NCBI GenBank assembly: GCA_044426235.1
Contig: JAWXUS010000007.1
Location: forward strand, 1-64,000
Length of the DNA stretch: 64,000 nucleotides
Direction of reading: 5' to 3'
Source of the DNA: JAGHEK01 sp044426235
GTDB lineage: Bacteria; Bacillota; Clostridia; Peptostreptococcales; Peptostreptococcaceae
The notes under the pieces were generated by a model. That model ran no database searches and had not been told where the DNA came from. It saw only the letters and a program-made list of their open reading frames with translations. Positions within the stretch are counted from its first letter, which is position 1. Each line of letters starts with the position of its first letter. Both the position numbers and the translations under genes were made by a program. Below, in pieces: positions 17,329 to 27,114 of this stretch.

Positions 17329-18233
17329 CTTATTGATTTTAGATATATATTAGTTTCGTTTAAAATTTCTTTAAATAAAGGATCATTCGGATTATTTGCA
17401 AAGAATTTATTAATATATTGTATAAATTGATGTTCATTTAAAAGTTCTACAGTATCAACGTTGAAAAATACACCATTTTTATTAATTAAAGAAGTTATAT
17501 TTGCACAAGAAAAATTATAAATACTACTGAAATTAGTGTTTATAATACCCCTTGAAAGAGTTCTATCTTTAAATTTTACATCTCCAAAAATTCTAACATT
17601 TCCGCTTAAATAAGAATTTCCACCAACACCAGAATCACCATACACTTTTGCATTGTCGCATAAGTATGCATAATTTATCAAAAATGCATTTCCAAAAACT
17701 GAAGAATTATTATATAAAGAAACTTTATTTAGAATTTTTGCATTATCATAAACTTTAGAATCATCAGTTATTATAGGATTTCCAACTACCTGTGCATTCC
17801 CAAAAATTTGAGCATTTTGACTTACGGTAGATGATCCTCCAACCTTTGCATTTCCATAAATTTGTGATTTATCTGAAATAGTAGAGTCTCCACCAACAAC
17901 ACATTGTCCGTAAATTTTAGAAAATCCATTTATATTTGCATTGTCTCCAACTCTTGCATCTCCATAAACACTACTAAATCCATTTATCTTTGAATAATTA
18001 AAAACCTTCGCATTATCAAAAACAACTGCATTATCGTGAATTTGAGCGTGTTCAAGTACTTTGGCACTTCCAAATACTTTTGCATCACCATACACAAAAC
18101 AACTTCCAGTTTGAGATAAATTTTCCTGTTTTTCTATATAGCCACCGATTAAATTATCTTTAATTCTTTTGATTCTTTTAAGTGTTTTTCCGTTGTATGA
18201 AATCATTTCACCCGTAAATAAATACTTATGCAT
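17313..18233 (-). CDS. YdcK-like left-handed beta-helix repeat protein
   Basis: 306 residues. From about residue 45 to 230 it is built of short repeats of the type (G/N)xAxVxGNAxV/I, such as VYGDAKVFGSAKVLEHAQI. These form a hexapeptide-like left-handed beta-helix as in E. coli YdcK and related polymer-like proteins. No catalytic site is evident. The C-terminal ~70 residues are non-repetitive. There is no signal peptide, so it is probably cytoplasmic. Its end overlaps the convergent partition gene by 11 bp. Function unknown. Confidence 0.7.
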   Translation of the reverse strand: MHKYLFTGEMISYNGKTLKRIKRIKDNLIGGYIEKQENLSQTGSCFVYGDAKVFGSAKVLEHAQIHDNAVVFDNAKVFNYSKINGFSSVYGDARVGDNANINGFSKIYGQCVVGGDSTISDKSQIYGNAKVGGSSTVSQNAQIFGNAQVVGNPIITDDSKVYDNAKILNKVSLYNNSSVFGNAFLINYAYLCDNAKVYGDSGVGGNSYLSGNVRIFGDVKFKDRTLSRGIINTNFSSIYNFSCANITSLINKNGVFFNVDTVELLNEHQFIQYINKFFANNPNDPLFKEILNETNIYLKSIRRPTF

Positions 18234-18385
18234 AAAAAACCTCTTTTCTTAATTATTCGATTAATATATTATATATTTTTATACCCAAATTATCAATATA
18301 TTAATATTTTATGTTAATTATTAATAAGTATTATTTTTTATATTTTTGGATAAAATCTCTATAAAGAAATATAGGAGTAAAATTT

Positions 18386-19674
18386 ATGCAAAATATATAA
18401 ACATTAAATAACGATTTATTGAGGTATGAAAAATCAATAAATGAAATTTTATACTTAAAAACAAGTTTCTCAAATTTGAATTCTATAGTTATGAATGAAT
18501 ATCCACCTTTAGTAATACCTGATTATTTATTAAATAAAATTTCATTTCCAAGTTTTTTTAATCACATAAAGAATATATTTAAAGGTGGAAGTTTTGATTT
18601 AGAAAAAGATATATATTTTAATGAAATAAGAGATTTTAATCAAAAAACAAAGGAACGAAAAACAGAAATATTAAATTTTAGGAAAGAATATAATAATATA
18701 AAAAAAGATATATCTAAAAAATATTCTTAAATTATTAGAAAGTGACGATGAAAATGTATCAAATATATATTTTACAGATATAATTTTAAATATAAAATGT
18801 GATTTTTGTTCAAAAATATTTGATGCTAGTTATTTAAAAAATACTAAAGAATTAATAATTGATTATACATTTAATTATATGAAAACTATAAAAAATGTTA
18901 AATCTTATAAACTTATAAAGTATAGAAATGAGATTAATACTAGGCATATGACGGAAAAAGAATTAGAAGAAAGATATTCATATATAAATATTTCAATTAT
19001 TATTAATATATTAAAAAATATATTTGAATACGATAAATTTTCTAATGTAGAGCTTATTAGTATAAATGGATATATTAATTCATTTGATTTATCTAATGGA
19101 AGTCCAATGAAAGAGTGAATAATGTCTTTGAATACTAATAAAAATGCATTCATTAATATAGACTTATATAGAATAAATCCTATATATTACTTTGAAAAGA
19201 ACTTAAAGGACAATATGTAACATAAGAATAATGATTTAATAATACTGAACAAAACGTGCAATCGAGATATTAAAGTTATACATAAAATAGAAAAAATTAA
19301 TTTATTAAATGTTGATACATTTGAATTTGAAGATATAATAGTTAATCTTTTAAATTTTATGGGATATGAAACAGAAGGAACAAAAAGGACTAGAGATAAT
19401 GCAATAGATTGTATTATATACAACCGAGATGAAATTACTGGAGGAAAGATAGTTGGTCAATTTAAAAGATATAAAAATAATATTGAAATTGCTAAACTTA
19501 GAGAATTTGAATCTGCACTTAGAAAAGAAAATGCAATAAAGGGTATTTTGTGACTACAAGTGATTTTAGTTCTGAATGCATTTCATTTGCAAGAGAAAGT
19601 AGAATCACACTTATAAATGGAAGTAAGCTATTAAATTATTTTAGTAAAATAAATAAAGATTATTGTATAAAATA
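18386..19674 (+). pseudogene. Decayed Mrr-type restriction endonuclease
   Basis: ATG 18386 follows an AGGAG site, but codon 5 is TAA. The frame stays open from 18419 to a stop at 18730, resumes one frame over to 19118, then breaks repeatedly. The C-terminal part (19318-19674) carries the Mrr catalytic core: Gly-Tyr-Glu before a DNAIDCII strand and IVGQFKRYKN (Asp...Gln-x-Lys of the PD-(D/E)xK fold). After one more shift it ends with VTTSDFSSECISFA..ITLINGSKLL, the typical Mrr end. The N-terminal half is unrecognised and carries a CDFCSKIF-like pair of cysteines. It once cut modified DNA; it is now inactive. Confidence 0.75.
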
Positions 19675-19699
19675 AGGATAATCTAATGATTATCCTTAT
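19672..19699. terminator. Perfect 12-bp stem terminator
   Basis: ATAAGGATAATC-TAAT-GATTATCCTTAT follows the end of the Mrr remnant. From there to 19795 there is only AT-rich DNA with no gene seen. Confidence 0.6.
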
Positions 19700-19795
19700 T
19701 TCTAATTGTATTTAATATTCGATTTCAAAAAATATTTTTTTATTAGAAATTTTTATAAATTCACGATTATCATATTTTATTGATTTATTATATAT

Positions 19796-20350
19796 TTATA
19801 TATCCATAAAAATATCATCTATTGATTTATATTGTGAATTTTCTTCTAATTTAAATATATCGTTATATTTATTGGATTCATTTAGTTTTTTATATTCATT
19901 AAATAGTTCTTTTTCTTTATTAAATTTAGCATACTCTAAATTAAGATTATATCTATCATTTTCTAATTCCATTTTTTTAGACTCAAAATCTTTAATTAAG
20001 TTTTGTATATTTTCTTTTTCGTTATTTAATTTTATATACTCTAAATTTAAATTAATTCTACGTTTTTCAAATTCTTTAGTTTCATTATAAAATAATTCTC
20101 TTTGATATTCTAATTCTTCAAGTGCTGTACGTATTCCCGGTTCTTGTCTTATTTTATGTTCTTTTTTATTTTTCTTATTTATTATTTTTTGCCTTATATC
20201 ACAAACTTTATTTTTGATAGGAATAATAAGTTCCCAACTAAAAGATATAACATAGTAAATAGGCATAATTATAAAAGTAATTATTATACATATAAAGCCG
20301 CTAATCAAAAATAATGAAAAAGTAAGATTTATTAAATCTGTAATATTCAT
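19796..20350 (-). CDS. Membrane-anchored coiled-coil protein, unknown function
   Basis: 184 residues. One or two hydrophobic segments at about 10-40 are followed by a basic patch (KNKVCDIRQKIINKKNKKEHK), then a long heptad-like coiled coil at about 75-155 with two similar halves (LNLEYIKLNNEKE and LNLEYAKFNKEKE). A strong AGGAGG precedes the ATG. No family recognised. It stands alone between a dead nuclease gene and a divergent PLD-like gene. Confidence 0.6.
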   Translation of the reverse strand: MNITDLINLTFSLFLISGFICIIITFIIMPIYYVISFSWELIIPIKNKVCDIRQKIINKKNKKEHKIRQEPGIRTALEELEYQRELFYNETKEFEKRRINLNLEYIKLNNEKENIQNLIKDFESKKMELENDRYNLNLEYAKFNKEKELFNEYKKLNESNKYNDIFKLEENSQYKSIDDIFMDI

Positions 20351-20502
20351 TACAATCCTCCTTTCTATGAAAAATTTGTAAATTTTAACATATATATATT
20401 ATCAAATATATCAATAATAATCAATTTTTTAATTTGTATATTATTAAATAAGAAATCTTTTTTGTTTTTTACATATATTACTTATAACAAAGGGGTGATT
20501 TT

Positions 20503-21072
20503 TTGGATAAAAATATATTATTTAATAAAAATGAAATAGTTCTATCAAAAGGTAGTTTAGGTTTTAAAAAAATTCTAGATGATTTTAAAGTTTCAAATGA
20601 AATAAATATTATCACTTATTCTCTAAAAAAAGAAGATAAATTACTTGAATATTTAAAGGAGTTAGAGGAGTATAAAACCATAAATATTGTAAGTAATATG
20701 CCAAATATTTATGATAGTTACGATACTCAAAATGATTCAGACAAAGCAAAAGAGGTTATAGATTATTACCTAGAAATATCAAATCAATGTTATTATCTTT
20801 TCCGTTGGTATAATTTAAATGTTAATTTTTACGTTAATTTTAATAATAATTGTAAAATTGTATCAACAGAAAATATGTGTTATATTGGGTCACAAAATTA
20901 CGAAACTGTAGATGATAATAACTTTGAATGCGGTCAAATTATATATGGTAAAAAGGTTATTGAGGAAGTAAATAGTAAGTTTGTTAAAAAAATTATTAAA
21001 GATTCTAGGTTATTTGATGATTATGATTTTATACAAAAACTATATAAAAATCTTGAAAATATAAATCTTTAA
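20503..21072 (+). CDS. Small PLD-like protein with degenerate HKD motif
   Basis: 189 residues starting at TTG 20503 after AAAGGGGTGAT. Around residues 115-135, NFNNNCKIVSTENMCYIGSQ keeps the Lys, the Ser/Thr strand and the GSxN end of a phospholipase-D/nuclease HKD motif. The His is replaced by Asn (N-C-K) and the Asp position by Glu. With one imperfect motif it may be an inactive or divergent PLD-fold nuclease or binding protein. There is no signal peptide. Confidence 0.55.
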   Translation: MDKNILFNKNEIVLSKGSLGFKKILDDFKVSNEINIITYSLKKEDKLLEYLKELEEYKTINIVSNMPNIYDSYDTQNDSDKAKEVIDYYLEISNQCYYLFRWYNLNVNFYVNFNNNCKIVSTENMCYIGSQNYETVDDNNFECGQIIYGKKVIEEVNSKFVKKIIKDSRLFDDYDFIQKLYKNLENINL

Positions 21073-21077
21073 GATAC

Positions 21078-21120
21078 ATTAAATAAAAGATTAAATGATA
21101 CATTAAATGTTTTATTTAAT
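21078..21120. repeat. 12-bp phased ATTWAAT array C
   Basis: ATTWAAT at 21078, 21090, 21102 and 21114, exactly 12 bp apart, between the 3' ends of two convergent genes. Most of it is nearly identical to array E at 28018-28060. Confidence 0.8.
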
Positions 21121-21160
21121 GTATCTATATATATTGTAATTGGAATATTTTATAAACAAA

Positions 21161-21185
21161 AAAAGAACTAATTTTTAGTTCTTTT
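21161..21185. terminator. Bidirectional terminator
   Basis: AAAAGAACTAA-TTT-TTAGTTCTTTT is a perfect 11-bp stem with A and T tracts on either side, between convergent genes. Confidence 0.8.
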
Positions 21186-21203
21186 AATTTATTTGAAATC
21201 ACA

Positions 21204-22063
21204 TTATTTATTTTTATTAAATGATGATATCGCGTTAGTAGTTTTTATATTAGTGCTTATTGATTCGCTATATTTATCCTTTACTACTTGTGTATATATA
21301 AGGTTCATTATAAATATTTGACCAAGTTTTAATAATATTGATCCAGTTTCAAATATTGTTTCTCTAGATATATATCCTAGATTTATATCACTTAAATTTT
21401 TTAATGTTGAAATTTTCTCTTCTGTGATACTTATTACTTTTATGTTATTATTTTTTGTATTTTCTACGGCCTTTATTATTTTTTTAGTTTCTCCAAAATG
21501 CGAAATTGGAATTACTAAATCATCTTCATTCATGATAGATGAAATTGTTATCATTTTATGGCTATCATCTAAATTATAGCTATTTAATCCAATTGACATA
21601 AATTTATAGTTAGAATCTTCACATACTATTGATGAATAACCTATCTCTAAAAAATATATTCTTTTTGCTTGTCCTATCAACTTTGAACAATTATGAATAT
21701 TTTCATTACTCAATATATTTACAGTATTTTTAGTATATTAATATTAGAATATAAAAGTTTTTCTGCACTATCTAGTGCGCTTTCATTATTTCTTATGTTG
21801 CTATTTATTATACTACTATGTTTATTGTTTGGACTAGCTAATACATCTTGTGCTAATTTTACTTTAAAATATTGAAAACTATTAAAGCCTAATTTTCTAA
21901 CAAATCTAGTTATTGTTGATTGACTAATCCCACTTTCAACAGACATTTCTCCAATTGATTTATAAAATATATCAATTAAATTTTTGTTAACATAAGATGT
22001 TAATTCTTGATTTGATTTACTTAATTTGAAGTCAATATTGTATAATTTGTAAAAGATATCTAT
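21204..22063 (-). pseudogene. RpiR-family regulator (NanR-type), frameshifted
   Basis: The N-terminal part (to about 21719) is an RpiR helix-turn-helix: MSVESGISQSTITRFVRKLG. The C-terminal part (from 21713) is the SIS sugar-phosphate sensor with ISSIMNEDDLVIPISHFGET. One base change in length in an A-rich run near 21717-21735 separates them. No ATG, GTG or TTG fits the true N-terminus; an ATA at 22061-22063 stands at the right distance from GAAGG. It is the last gene of the nan operon and would have sensed ManNAc-6-P or GlcNAc-6-P. A sequencing indel is the alternative to real loss. Confidence 0.75.
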
Positions 22064-22074
22064 TACAACGCCTT

Positions 22075-22968
22075 CTAATTCTTATTTTTTTGTAAGAAAT
22101 TATATAATGATCCAACCATACCGGCATTATTTTTTAATTTAGCAAATTCTATTTTAGTGTTTTTATAAGTATCATTTATAAATATTTCATCTAAAACTTT
22201 TTCTAATTTAGGTCTAAAAAAATGTTCTTGGGACATAATACCACCCCCAATAATTATTTTTTCGGGATTAAACATATAACATATATTACTAATACCAATA
22301 CCTAAGGTATTAATCATATTATCAATTTCTTCTATACAAATTAGATCATTATTTTTTATCATATCAAATATAATTTTACCATTTAAAGAACTTGGATCTA
22401 TATTTTTTCTAGAAGAAATTTTTTTTATTAATGCAGTAGTTGATGCTACATCTTGAAAATAATCATTATTTATGTTCATATATCCAATCTCGCCCGCACT
22501 ACCATTAAATCCTCGTATTACTTGATCTTTAATCATAAATGCTCCACCAATTCCAGTTCCAATAGTTAGGCAAAATGAAGAATATGAATTTTTATTAGAT
22601 CCAAGCCAATACTCTCCAAGGGCGGCACAATTAACATCATTTTCAACTTCACATTTTATTTTAAAATATCTATCTATTTCTTTTTTTAATTTCATTCCAG
22701 TATAGTTTGGTATTAATTTATCTAGTGCAAATATTATTTCACCATTTATATCGTCAACTATTCCAGCCGTTGATATGCAAATTCCTTCTATTTTATTATT
22801 TTTTGTATATGAACTTATTATAATTTTTATTTTATCTAAAATTCCCTCTCCACCATCTACCAATGCATTAGTTTCAACATTTGAAGTATTTATTATATTT
22901 CCCATTTCATCTAAAAGACCATATTTTATAGAAGTTCCACCAATATCAATACAAACAAATTTTTTCAT
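22075..22968 (-). CDS. nanK: N-acetylmannosamine kinase (ROK family)
   Basis: 297 residues. The ATP-binding motif DIGGTSIKYG is at the N-terminus, the ROK sugar-binding and catalytic region is VENDVNCAALGEYW with LTIGTGIGGA, and a GSAGEIGYM turn follows. The Zn-binding Cys cluster of many ROK proteins (CGxxGCxE) is absent; the region reads GEIGYMNINNDYF. In the sialic-acid pathway it phosphorylates ManNAc to ManNAc-6-P. Its end overlaps the ribosome-site region of the rpiR gene. Confidence 0.85.
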   Translation of the reverse strand: MKKFVCIDIGGTSIKYGLLDEMGNIINTSNVETNALVDGGEGILDKIKIIISSYTKNNKIEGICISTAGIVDDINGEIIFALDKLIPNYTGMKLKKEIDRYFKIKCEVENDVNCAALGEYWLGSNKNSYSSFCLTIGTGIGGAFMIKDQVIRGFNGSAGEIGYMNINNDYFQDVASTTALIKKISSRKNIDPSSLNGKIIFDMIKNNDLICIEEIDNMINTLGIGISNICYMFNPEKIIIGGGIMSQEHFFRPKLEKVLDEIFINDTYKNTKIEFAKLKNNAGMVGSLYNFLQKNKN

Positions 22969-22986
22969 TTTAGTCTCCTATATTAA

Positions 22987-23013
22987 TTTAGGAGATAAAA
23001 TTTATCTCCTAAA
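22987..23013 (-). other. Intercistronic hairpin between the YhcH gene and nanK
   Basis: TTTAGGAGATAAA and TTTATCTCCTAAA form perfect 13-bp arms around one base. There is no T tract after it, so it is more likely an mRNA stability or processing element than a terminator. Confidence 0.5.
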
Positions 23014-23021
23014 TATTTTAT

Positions 23022-23471
23022 CTATATAATTATTTTGAATATAGCTTTTTTAATCTTTGATTTTTCTTTAACATTAATTCCAGTCATATGAACATCTTCT
23101 GGAAAGCATATTAAAAATTCACCATTATTTAAGACTATATCGCAATTACTTTCACCTTCATAAGATAAAAAATCACTTTCTTCAACATAATCTTTATAAA
23201 CTAAATTATTAATAGAATTCAATTTTATACATTTACTTCCAAGTAATATTAAATGAAGATCTATATATTTTTTGTGAGATTCCCAAAATCTATTTTCTAC
23301 ATCAGAAGTTTCATATTCAACAATATTTACAAATATATCTTCTTTATCAATTTCATATTTTCCACACTCAAACTTTTTTAAATTGTTATAATTTGCAAAT
23401 TCTATACATCTAAGAATTTTTTCATCAATATTTGAGTAAGCATCAAAATTATTTAGACTACTAAAAATCAT
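23022..23471 (-). CDS. YhcH/YjgK/YiaL-family protein (NanQ-type anomerase)
   Basis: 149 residues matching the DUF386 family: KYEIDKEDIFVNIVEYETSD, then FWESHKKYIDLHLILLG (the His pair thought to bind metal), then FLICFPEDVHMTG. The E. coli homologue NanQ speeds interconversion of sialic-acid anomers, feeding the lyase. Its place between transporter and kinase in the nan operon fits this. Confidence 0.8.
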   Translation of the reverse strand: MIFSSLNNFDAYSNIDEKILRCIEFANYNNLKKFECGKYEIDKEDIFVNIVEYETSDVENRFWESHKKYIDLHLILLGSKCIKLNSINNLVYKDYVEESDFLSYEGESNCDIVLNNGEFLICFPEDVHMTGINVKEKSKIKKAIFKIII

Positions 23472-23488
23472 TTTTATATCTCCTTAAA

Positions 23489-25000
23489 TTAGATATTTTT
23501 ATTTTTTTCTTTGTAGTAAATAGTAACATTACTAGTATCTTTGTAAATGTTATTCATTTTTATATCAATTAAACTAACTATTTGACCAACAATAACTGAA
23601 GTCGTAATACTTATTAAAGAGTAAGACCAAGAAGTAACATCTGGTACGTTGTATTTTAAAAGTACAACTGCTACTGCAGAAACAAAAAATCCAGAGTATG
23701 CACCTAATTTAGTCGCATTTTTACTAAATGCTCCAAGAACAAATATCCCAGCTAATACTCCAAGTACAAGTCCCATAAAACTATTAAACCATTCATATGC
23801 TGATTTTATTTCTCCATTTGCAAGAATTATTGATATTAAAATTGATGCAATACCAACACCGAGTGAAATATATTGCGCTATTTTCGTTTGAGTTTTAAAG
23901 TCTAGATCTTTTGAAAATATAGTTTGAATATCTAATGTCCAACTAGTGGCTACTGAATTTAGTCCAGTTGATAGAGTTGATTGACTAGCCGCATAAATTG
24001 CTGCAAGTAGTATACCAGTTACACCTGCTGGAAGTTGATATGCAATATATGATGCAAAAATTTGATCTTGTTTTACTGTTTGAATTAAATCAGGGTTTTG
24101 AGAATAGAAAACATATAATCCAGTTCCAATTAAATAAAATATTGTTGCAAGTCCTATTGATAATAAACCATTACCATAAGTCATCTTCTTTAATTCAGAA
24201 ATATCTGTAGTAGTTGTAAATCTTTGAACTATATCTTGACTTGATACGTAAGACGAGAATGTATTAAGCCCTGCGCCAACAACAATTATAAATACACTAG
24301 ATTTTAAAATGTTTGAATCAAATAAAACTTCGTTATTTGATAAGAATTTTTCTTGAGTTGAAAAACTAGAAAATATTGATTGAAACCCTCCATCAATATT
24401 TGAAATTAAATAAAATAAAGTACAAGTAACACCAACTATTAAAACCATACCTTGTATGAAATCTGTCCAAAGAACTGATTTTATACCTCCAGTATAAGAA
24501 TATATAATAGCTATTATACCCATTACAATTATTAATATATTAACAGATATTCCTGTTAAATTTGCTAAAACTATTGAAGGTAGATACATTATAATAGACA
24601 TTCTTCCTATTTGATAAACTATAAACATTAAAGCTCCAATTACTCTAAGACCTTTACTTTCATATCTTTTTTCCAAATATTCATAAGCTGTATCTATTTG
24701 AAGTCTTGAATATAAAGGTAGGAAATATCTAATTGTAAGTGGTATTGCAATAAATATTCCAAGTTGTGCAAACCATAAAATCCAAGTTCCACCATATGAA
24801 TTTCCAGCCAAAGATAAAAATGAAATTGGACTTAATAAAGTGGCAAAAATTGAAACAGAAGTAACCCACCAAGGTATAGTTCCATCGCCTTTAAAAAACT
24901 CTTTTCCTTGCATATCTTTTTTTGAAAATTTAAGACCTGCAAAAAGAACCATTAATAAATATACAACTAATACTAAGAAATCAATATTTGTGAATCCCAT
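23489..25000 (-). CDS. Sodium:solute symporter (SSS family), likely sialic-acid transporter
   Basis: 503 residues, about 13 transmembrane segments. SSS features are LLMVLFAGLKFSKK at the start, the unwound first helix region SIFATLLSPISFLSLAG, and SYTGGIKSVLWTDFIQG, a typical SSS signature. Between nanA and the YhcH gene, its substrate is very probably N-acetylneuraminate, as for the SSS sialic-acid transporters of Gram-positive bacteria. Perfect hairpins lie on the upstream side (25019-25053) and further downstream. Confidence 0.85.
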   Translation of the reverse strand: MGFTNIDFLVLVVYLLMVLFAGLKFSKKDMQGKEFFKGDGTIPWWVTSVSIFATLLSPISFLSLAGNSYGGTWILWFAQLGIFIAIPLTIRYFLPLYSRLQIDTAYEYLEKRYESKGLRVIGALMFIVYQIGRMSIIMYLPSIVLANLTGISVNILIIVMGIIAIIYSYTGGIKSVLWTDFIQGMVLIVGVTCTLFYLISNIDGGFQSIFSSFSTQEKFLSNNEVLFDSNILKSSVFIIVVGAGLNTFSSYVSSQDIVQRFTTTTDISELKKMTYGNGLLSIGLATIFYLIGTGLYVFYSQNPDLIQTVKQDQIFASYIAYQLPAGVTGILLAAIYAASQSTLSTGLNSVATSWTLDIQTIFSKDLDFKTQTKIAQYISLGVGIASILISIILANGEIKSAYEWFNSFMGLVLGVLAGIFVLGAFSKNATKLGAYSGFFVSAVAVVLLKYNVPDVTSWSYSLISITTSVIVGQIVSLIDIKMNNIYKDTSNVTIYYKEKNKNI

Positions 25001-25018
25001 AAGTATCCCCCTTATTTA

Positions 25019-25053
25019 AAGGATAATATATAAAAATTTTATATATTATCCTT
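25019..25053 (-). other. 17-bp perfect intercistronic hairpin between nanA and the transporter
   Basis: AAGGATAATATATAAAA and its exact complement flank a single central base. It occupies nearly the whole gap between nanA and the symporter gene. It may set different mRNA levels of enzyme and transporter. Confidence 0.55.
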
Positions 25054-25060
25054 CTTTATA

Positions 25061-25930
25061 TTAATGTAAATATTTTAGGTATATTTCTTTCGCTCTAGAT
25101 TTCATTTCTTCAGTTGATTTTTTCATAGGCTCTTTACAATATCCTGCATCAACACCTTGTTCTTCAAGTAATAATTTTAATGTTTGATAAAGCCCATTAT
25201 CTAAAATATCAGTTATTAAATCATTAGTTTTATGCTGTAATTCTAGTGCCTCTTGGATTTTATTTTCTTTAGCTAATGTAAATATTTTTTTAGCATTCAA
25301 TCCATTAACATTAAATGTAGATCCAATAGCACCATCAATTCCAAGTGACGTTGCAGGTAACATCATTTCGTCAAATCCTGCAAATATTAATTTATCTTTA
25401 AATTTATTTCTTATTCTTTCTAGTAAGTAAAAATCTGCTGCTGTAAATTTAACCCCTATTATCTTTTCATTTAAAAACAACTCTTCAAATTGATTAAGAC
25501 TCATATTAACACCAGTTAAAAATGGTATTGAGTATATAATCATATCATTATTAGTTTCATTTATTATAGTTTCGTAGTAATTTTTTATTTCGCTAAAATC
25601 AAATTTATAGTAAAAAGGAGTTACAGCACTTAATGCATTATATCCTAAATCAGTTGTAAACTTTGCAAGTTCAACTGCCTCAGTTAAATTTATTGAACCT
25701 ACTTGTGCTATTAATTTAACTTCATCTTTAACTTCATCTTTTGCTACTTCAAAAATAATTTTTTTCTCATCAATTGATAGCATAAAGTTTTCACCAGTAG
25801 AACCGCCAACATAAAGACCATCAACCTTACAAACATCTATATTATGTCTTATAATTTGTCTTAGTCCTTTTTCATTGATATTTCCTTTATCATCAAATGA
25901 AACTAATAAAGCAGAATAAATACCTTTCAT
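25061..25930 (-). CDS. nanA: N-acetylneuraminate lyase
   Basis: 289 residues of the DHDPS/NAL TIM-barrel family. GGSTGENF binds the pyruvate carboxylate. The catalytic Tyr is in MIIYSIPFLTG and the Schiff-base Lys in IGVKFTAAD. The Gly-rich end and FAGFDEMMLPA are as in NanA rather than DapA. It cleaves Neu5Ac to pyruvate and ManNAc. Ribosome site AGGAGG. Confidence 0.9.
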   Translation of the reverse strand: MKGIYSALLVSFDDKGNINEKGLRQIIRHNIDVCKVDGLYVGGSTGENFMLSIDEKKIIFEVAKDEVKDEVKLIAQVGSINLTEAVELAKFTTDLGYNALSAVTPFYYKFDFSEIKNYYETIINETNNDMIIYSIPFLTGVNMSLNQFEELFLNEKIIGVKFTAADFYLLERIRNKFKDKLIFAGFDEMMLPATSLGIDGAIGSTFNVNGLNAKKIFTLAKENKIQEALELQHKTNDLITDILDNGLYQTLKLLLEEQGVDAGYCKEPMKKSTEEMKSRAKEIYLKYLH

Positions 25931-25960
25931 ACAAAATCCTCCTAATATTTTAAAATAATT

Positions 25961-26629
25961 TTATTTTGGTAGTTTGTCTATAAATTTTTTTGTAATAACT
26001 TGAGGTCTAGTTATTGAGGATCCAACAACAACAGAATAAGCTCCTTTTTCAAAAGCAATTTTTAAATCATTTGGTGTGTTGATCCTTCCTTCAGCGATTA
26101 TTGGTATGTCAATTGTAGTACAAAGTTTTTCTAATAAATCAAAATCTGGGCAATCAGAAAATTTAGTATATGAAGTGTATCCTGAAAGAGTTGTTGAAAT
26201 GCAATCAACATTATACTTACTAATAAGTAAAGCCTCTTCATAATTTGATATATCTGCCATGACGAGTACATTTTTTGATTTAATATAATCTATTAAATCT
26301 TTCAAATTCTCATTATTTGGTCTAACTCTACTAGTTGCATCTATTGCAATCATTTCACAATTTGTAGTTAAAAGCTCATCAATCTCTTTTTTTGTTGGGG
26401 TTATATATACTTCAGAATCAGGATATTGCCTTTTTATTATCCCTATAATAGGTAAATTAGTAACTTTTTTTATCTCAATAATATCATCAACACCTTGAGA
26501 TCTTATTGCAATAGCTCCACCTTCTTTTGATGCAAGTGCCATTTTTCCCATTACAAAAGAACTGTGAAGTGGCTCATCACTTAAAGCCTGACAAGATACA
26601 ATTAAATTATTTTTTATAATTTCTATCAT
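25961..26629 (-). CDS. nanE: N-acetylmannosamine-6-phosphate 2-epimerase
   Basis: 222 residues, TIM barrel. Typical NanE segments are SCQALSDEPLHSS at the start, GAIAIRSQGVDDI, the catalytic Lys in PIIGIIKRQYPDSEVYITPT, and IAEGRINTPNDL near the end. It converts ManNAc-6-P to GlcNAc-6-P. It is the first gene of the operon nanE-nanA-symporter-YhcH-nanK-rpiR. The nagA/nagB steps are not in this window and must be elsewhere in the genome. Confidence 0.9.
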   Translation of the reverse strand: MIEIIKNNLIVSCQALSDEPLHSSFVMGKMALASKEGGAIAIRSQGVDDIIEIKKVTNLPIIGIIKRQYPDSEVYITPTKKEIDELLTTNCEMIAIDATSRVRPNNENLKDLIDYIKSKNVLVMADISNYEEALLISKYNVDCISTTLSGYTSYTKFSDCPDFDLLEKLCTTIDIPIIAEGRINTPNDLKIAFEKGAYSVVVGSSITRPQVITKKFIDKLPK

Positions 26630-26656
26630 AAAATTTTCACCCCCATTTTACATTTT

Positions 26657-26735
26657 GAAATTTAATTTCTTATATATATGAATAATATAACAGTAAAAAT
26701 ACACTTACAATCGTTTTATTGAAATTTCTTCAAAT
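26657..26735 (-). promoter_or_regulatory. nan operon promoter and candidate RpiR operators
   Basis: Minus-strand TTGTAA (26710-26705), 17-bp spacer and TATTAT (26687-26682). A perfect 13-bp palindrome GAAATTTAATTTC lies at 26657-26669, just after the start point. A related TTGAAATTTCTTCAA (26719-26733) lies upstream of the -35 box. The shared TGAAATTT half-site flanking the promoter suggests operators for the local RpiR-type regulator; this is inferred. Confidence 0.55.
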
Positions 26736-26862
26736 ATATATATTTCTATAAATTTTTACTAAATAACAAAAATTCTAATATAGATTTAAATTATATATTC
26801 AGTATATTTAAAACTTTAAAAATTGTTAAAAATTATTTATAAAAATTTATTTAATAAACAAC

Positions 26863-26917
26863 ATTAAATAAAAGATTAAATCTAACATTTAATAAATTAT
26901 TTAATAAAAGATTTAAT
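26863..26917. repeat. 12-bp phased ATTWAAT array D
   Basis: Five copies at 26863, 26875, 26887, 26899 and 26911, exactly 12 bp apart, with a further out-of-phase copy at 26849. It lies in the divergent spacer between nanE and the SLH pseudogene, far from both promoters. The rest of this 485-bp spacer is AT-rich without a gene. Confidence 0.8.
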
Positions 26918-27015
26918 CTATCTTAATCTTTTATAATAACTTATTTTAAATATTTTAACATTTTAATTTTATAGGTTTTTAAAAAGATTATTTTTTCCAA
27001 AAAATTATTAGAAAC

Positions 27016-27044
27016 TTGTAGCTTAAAATTTTTTGTGATAGAAT
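27016..27044 (+). promoter_or_regulatory. Promoter of the SLH gene at 27115
   Basis: TTGTAG at 27016-27021, 17-bp spacer, TAGAAT at 27039-27044. Confidence 0.5.
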
Positions 27045-27114
27045 AACTTAAATTCAATTAGAATAGACAATCATATTTTAACACCTTGAATAATTTAACA
27101 ATGGGGAGAGAAAG

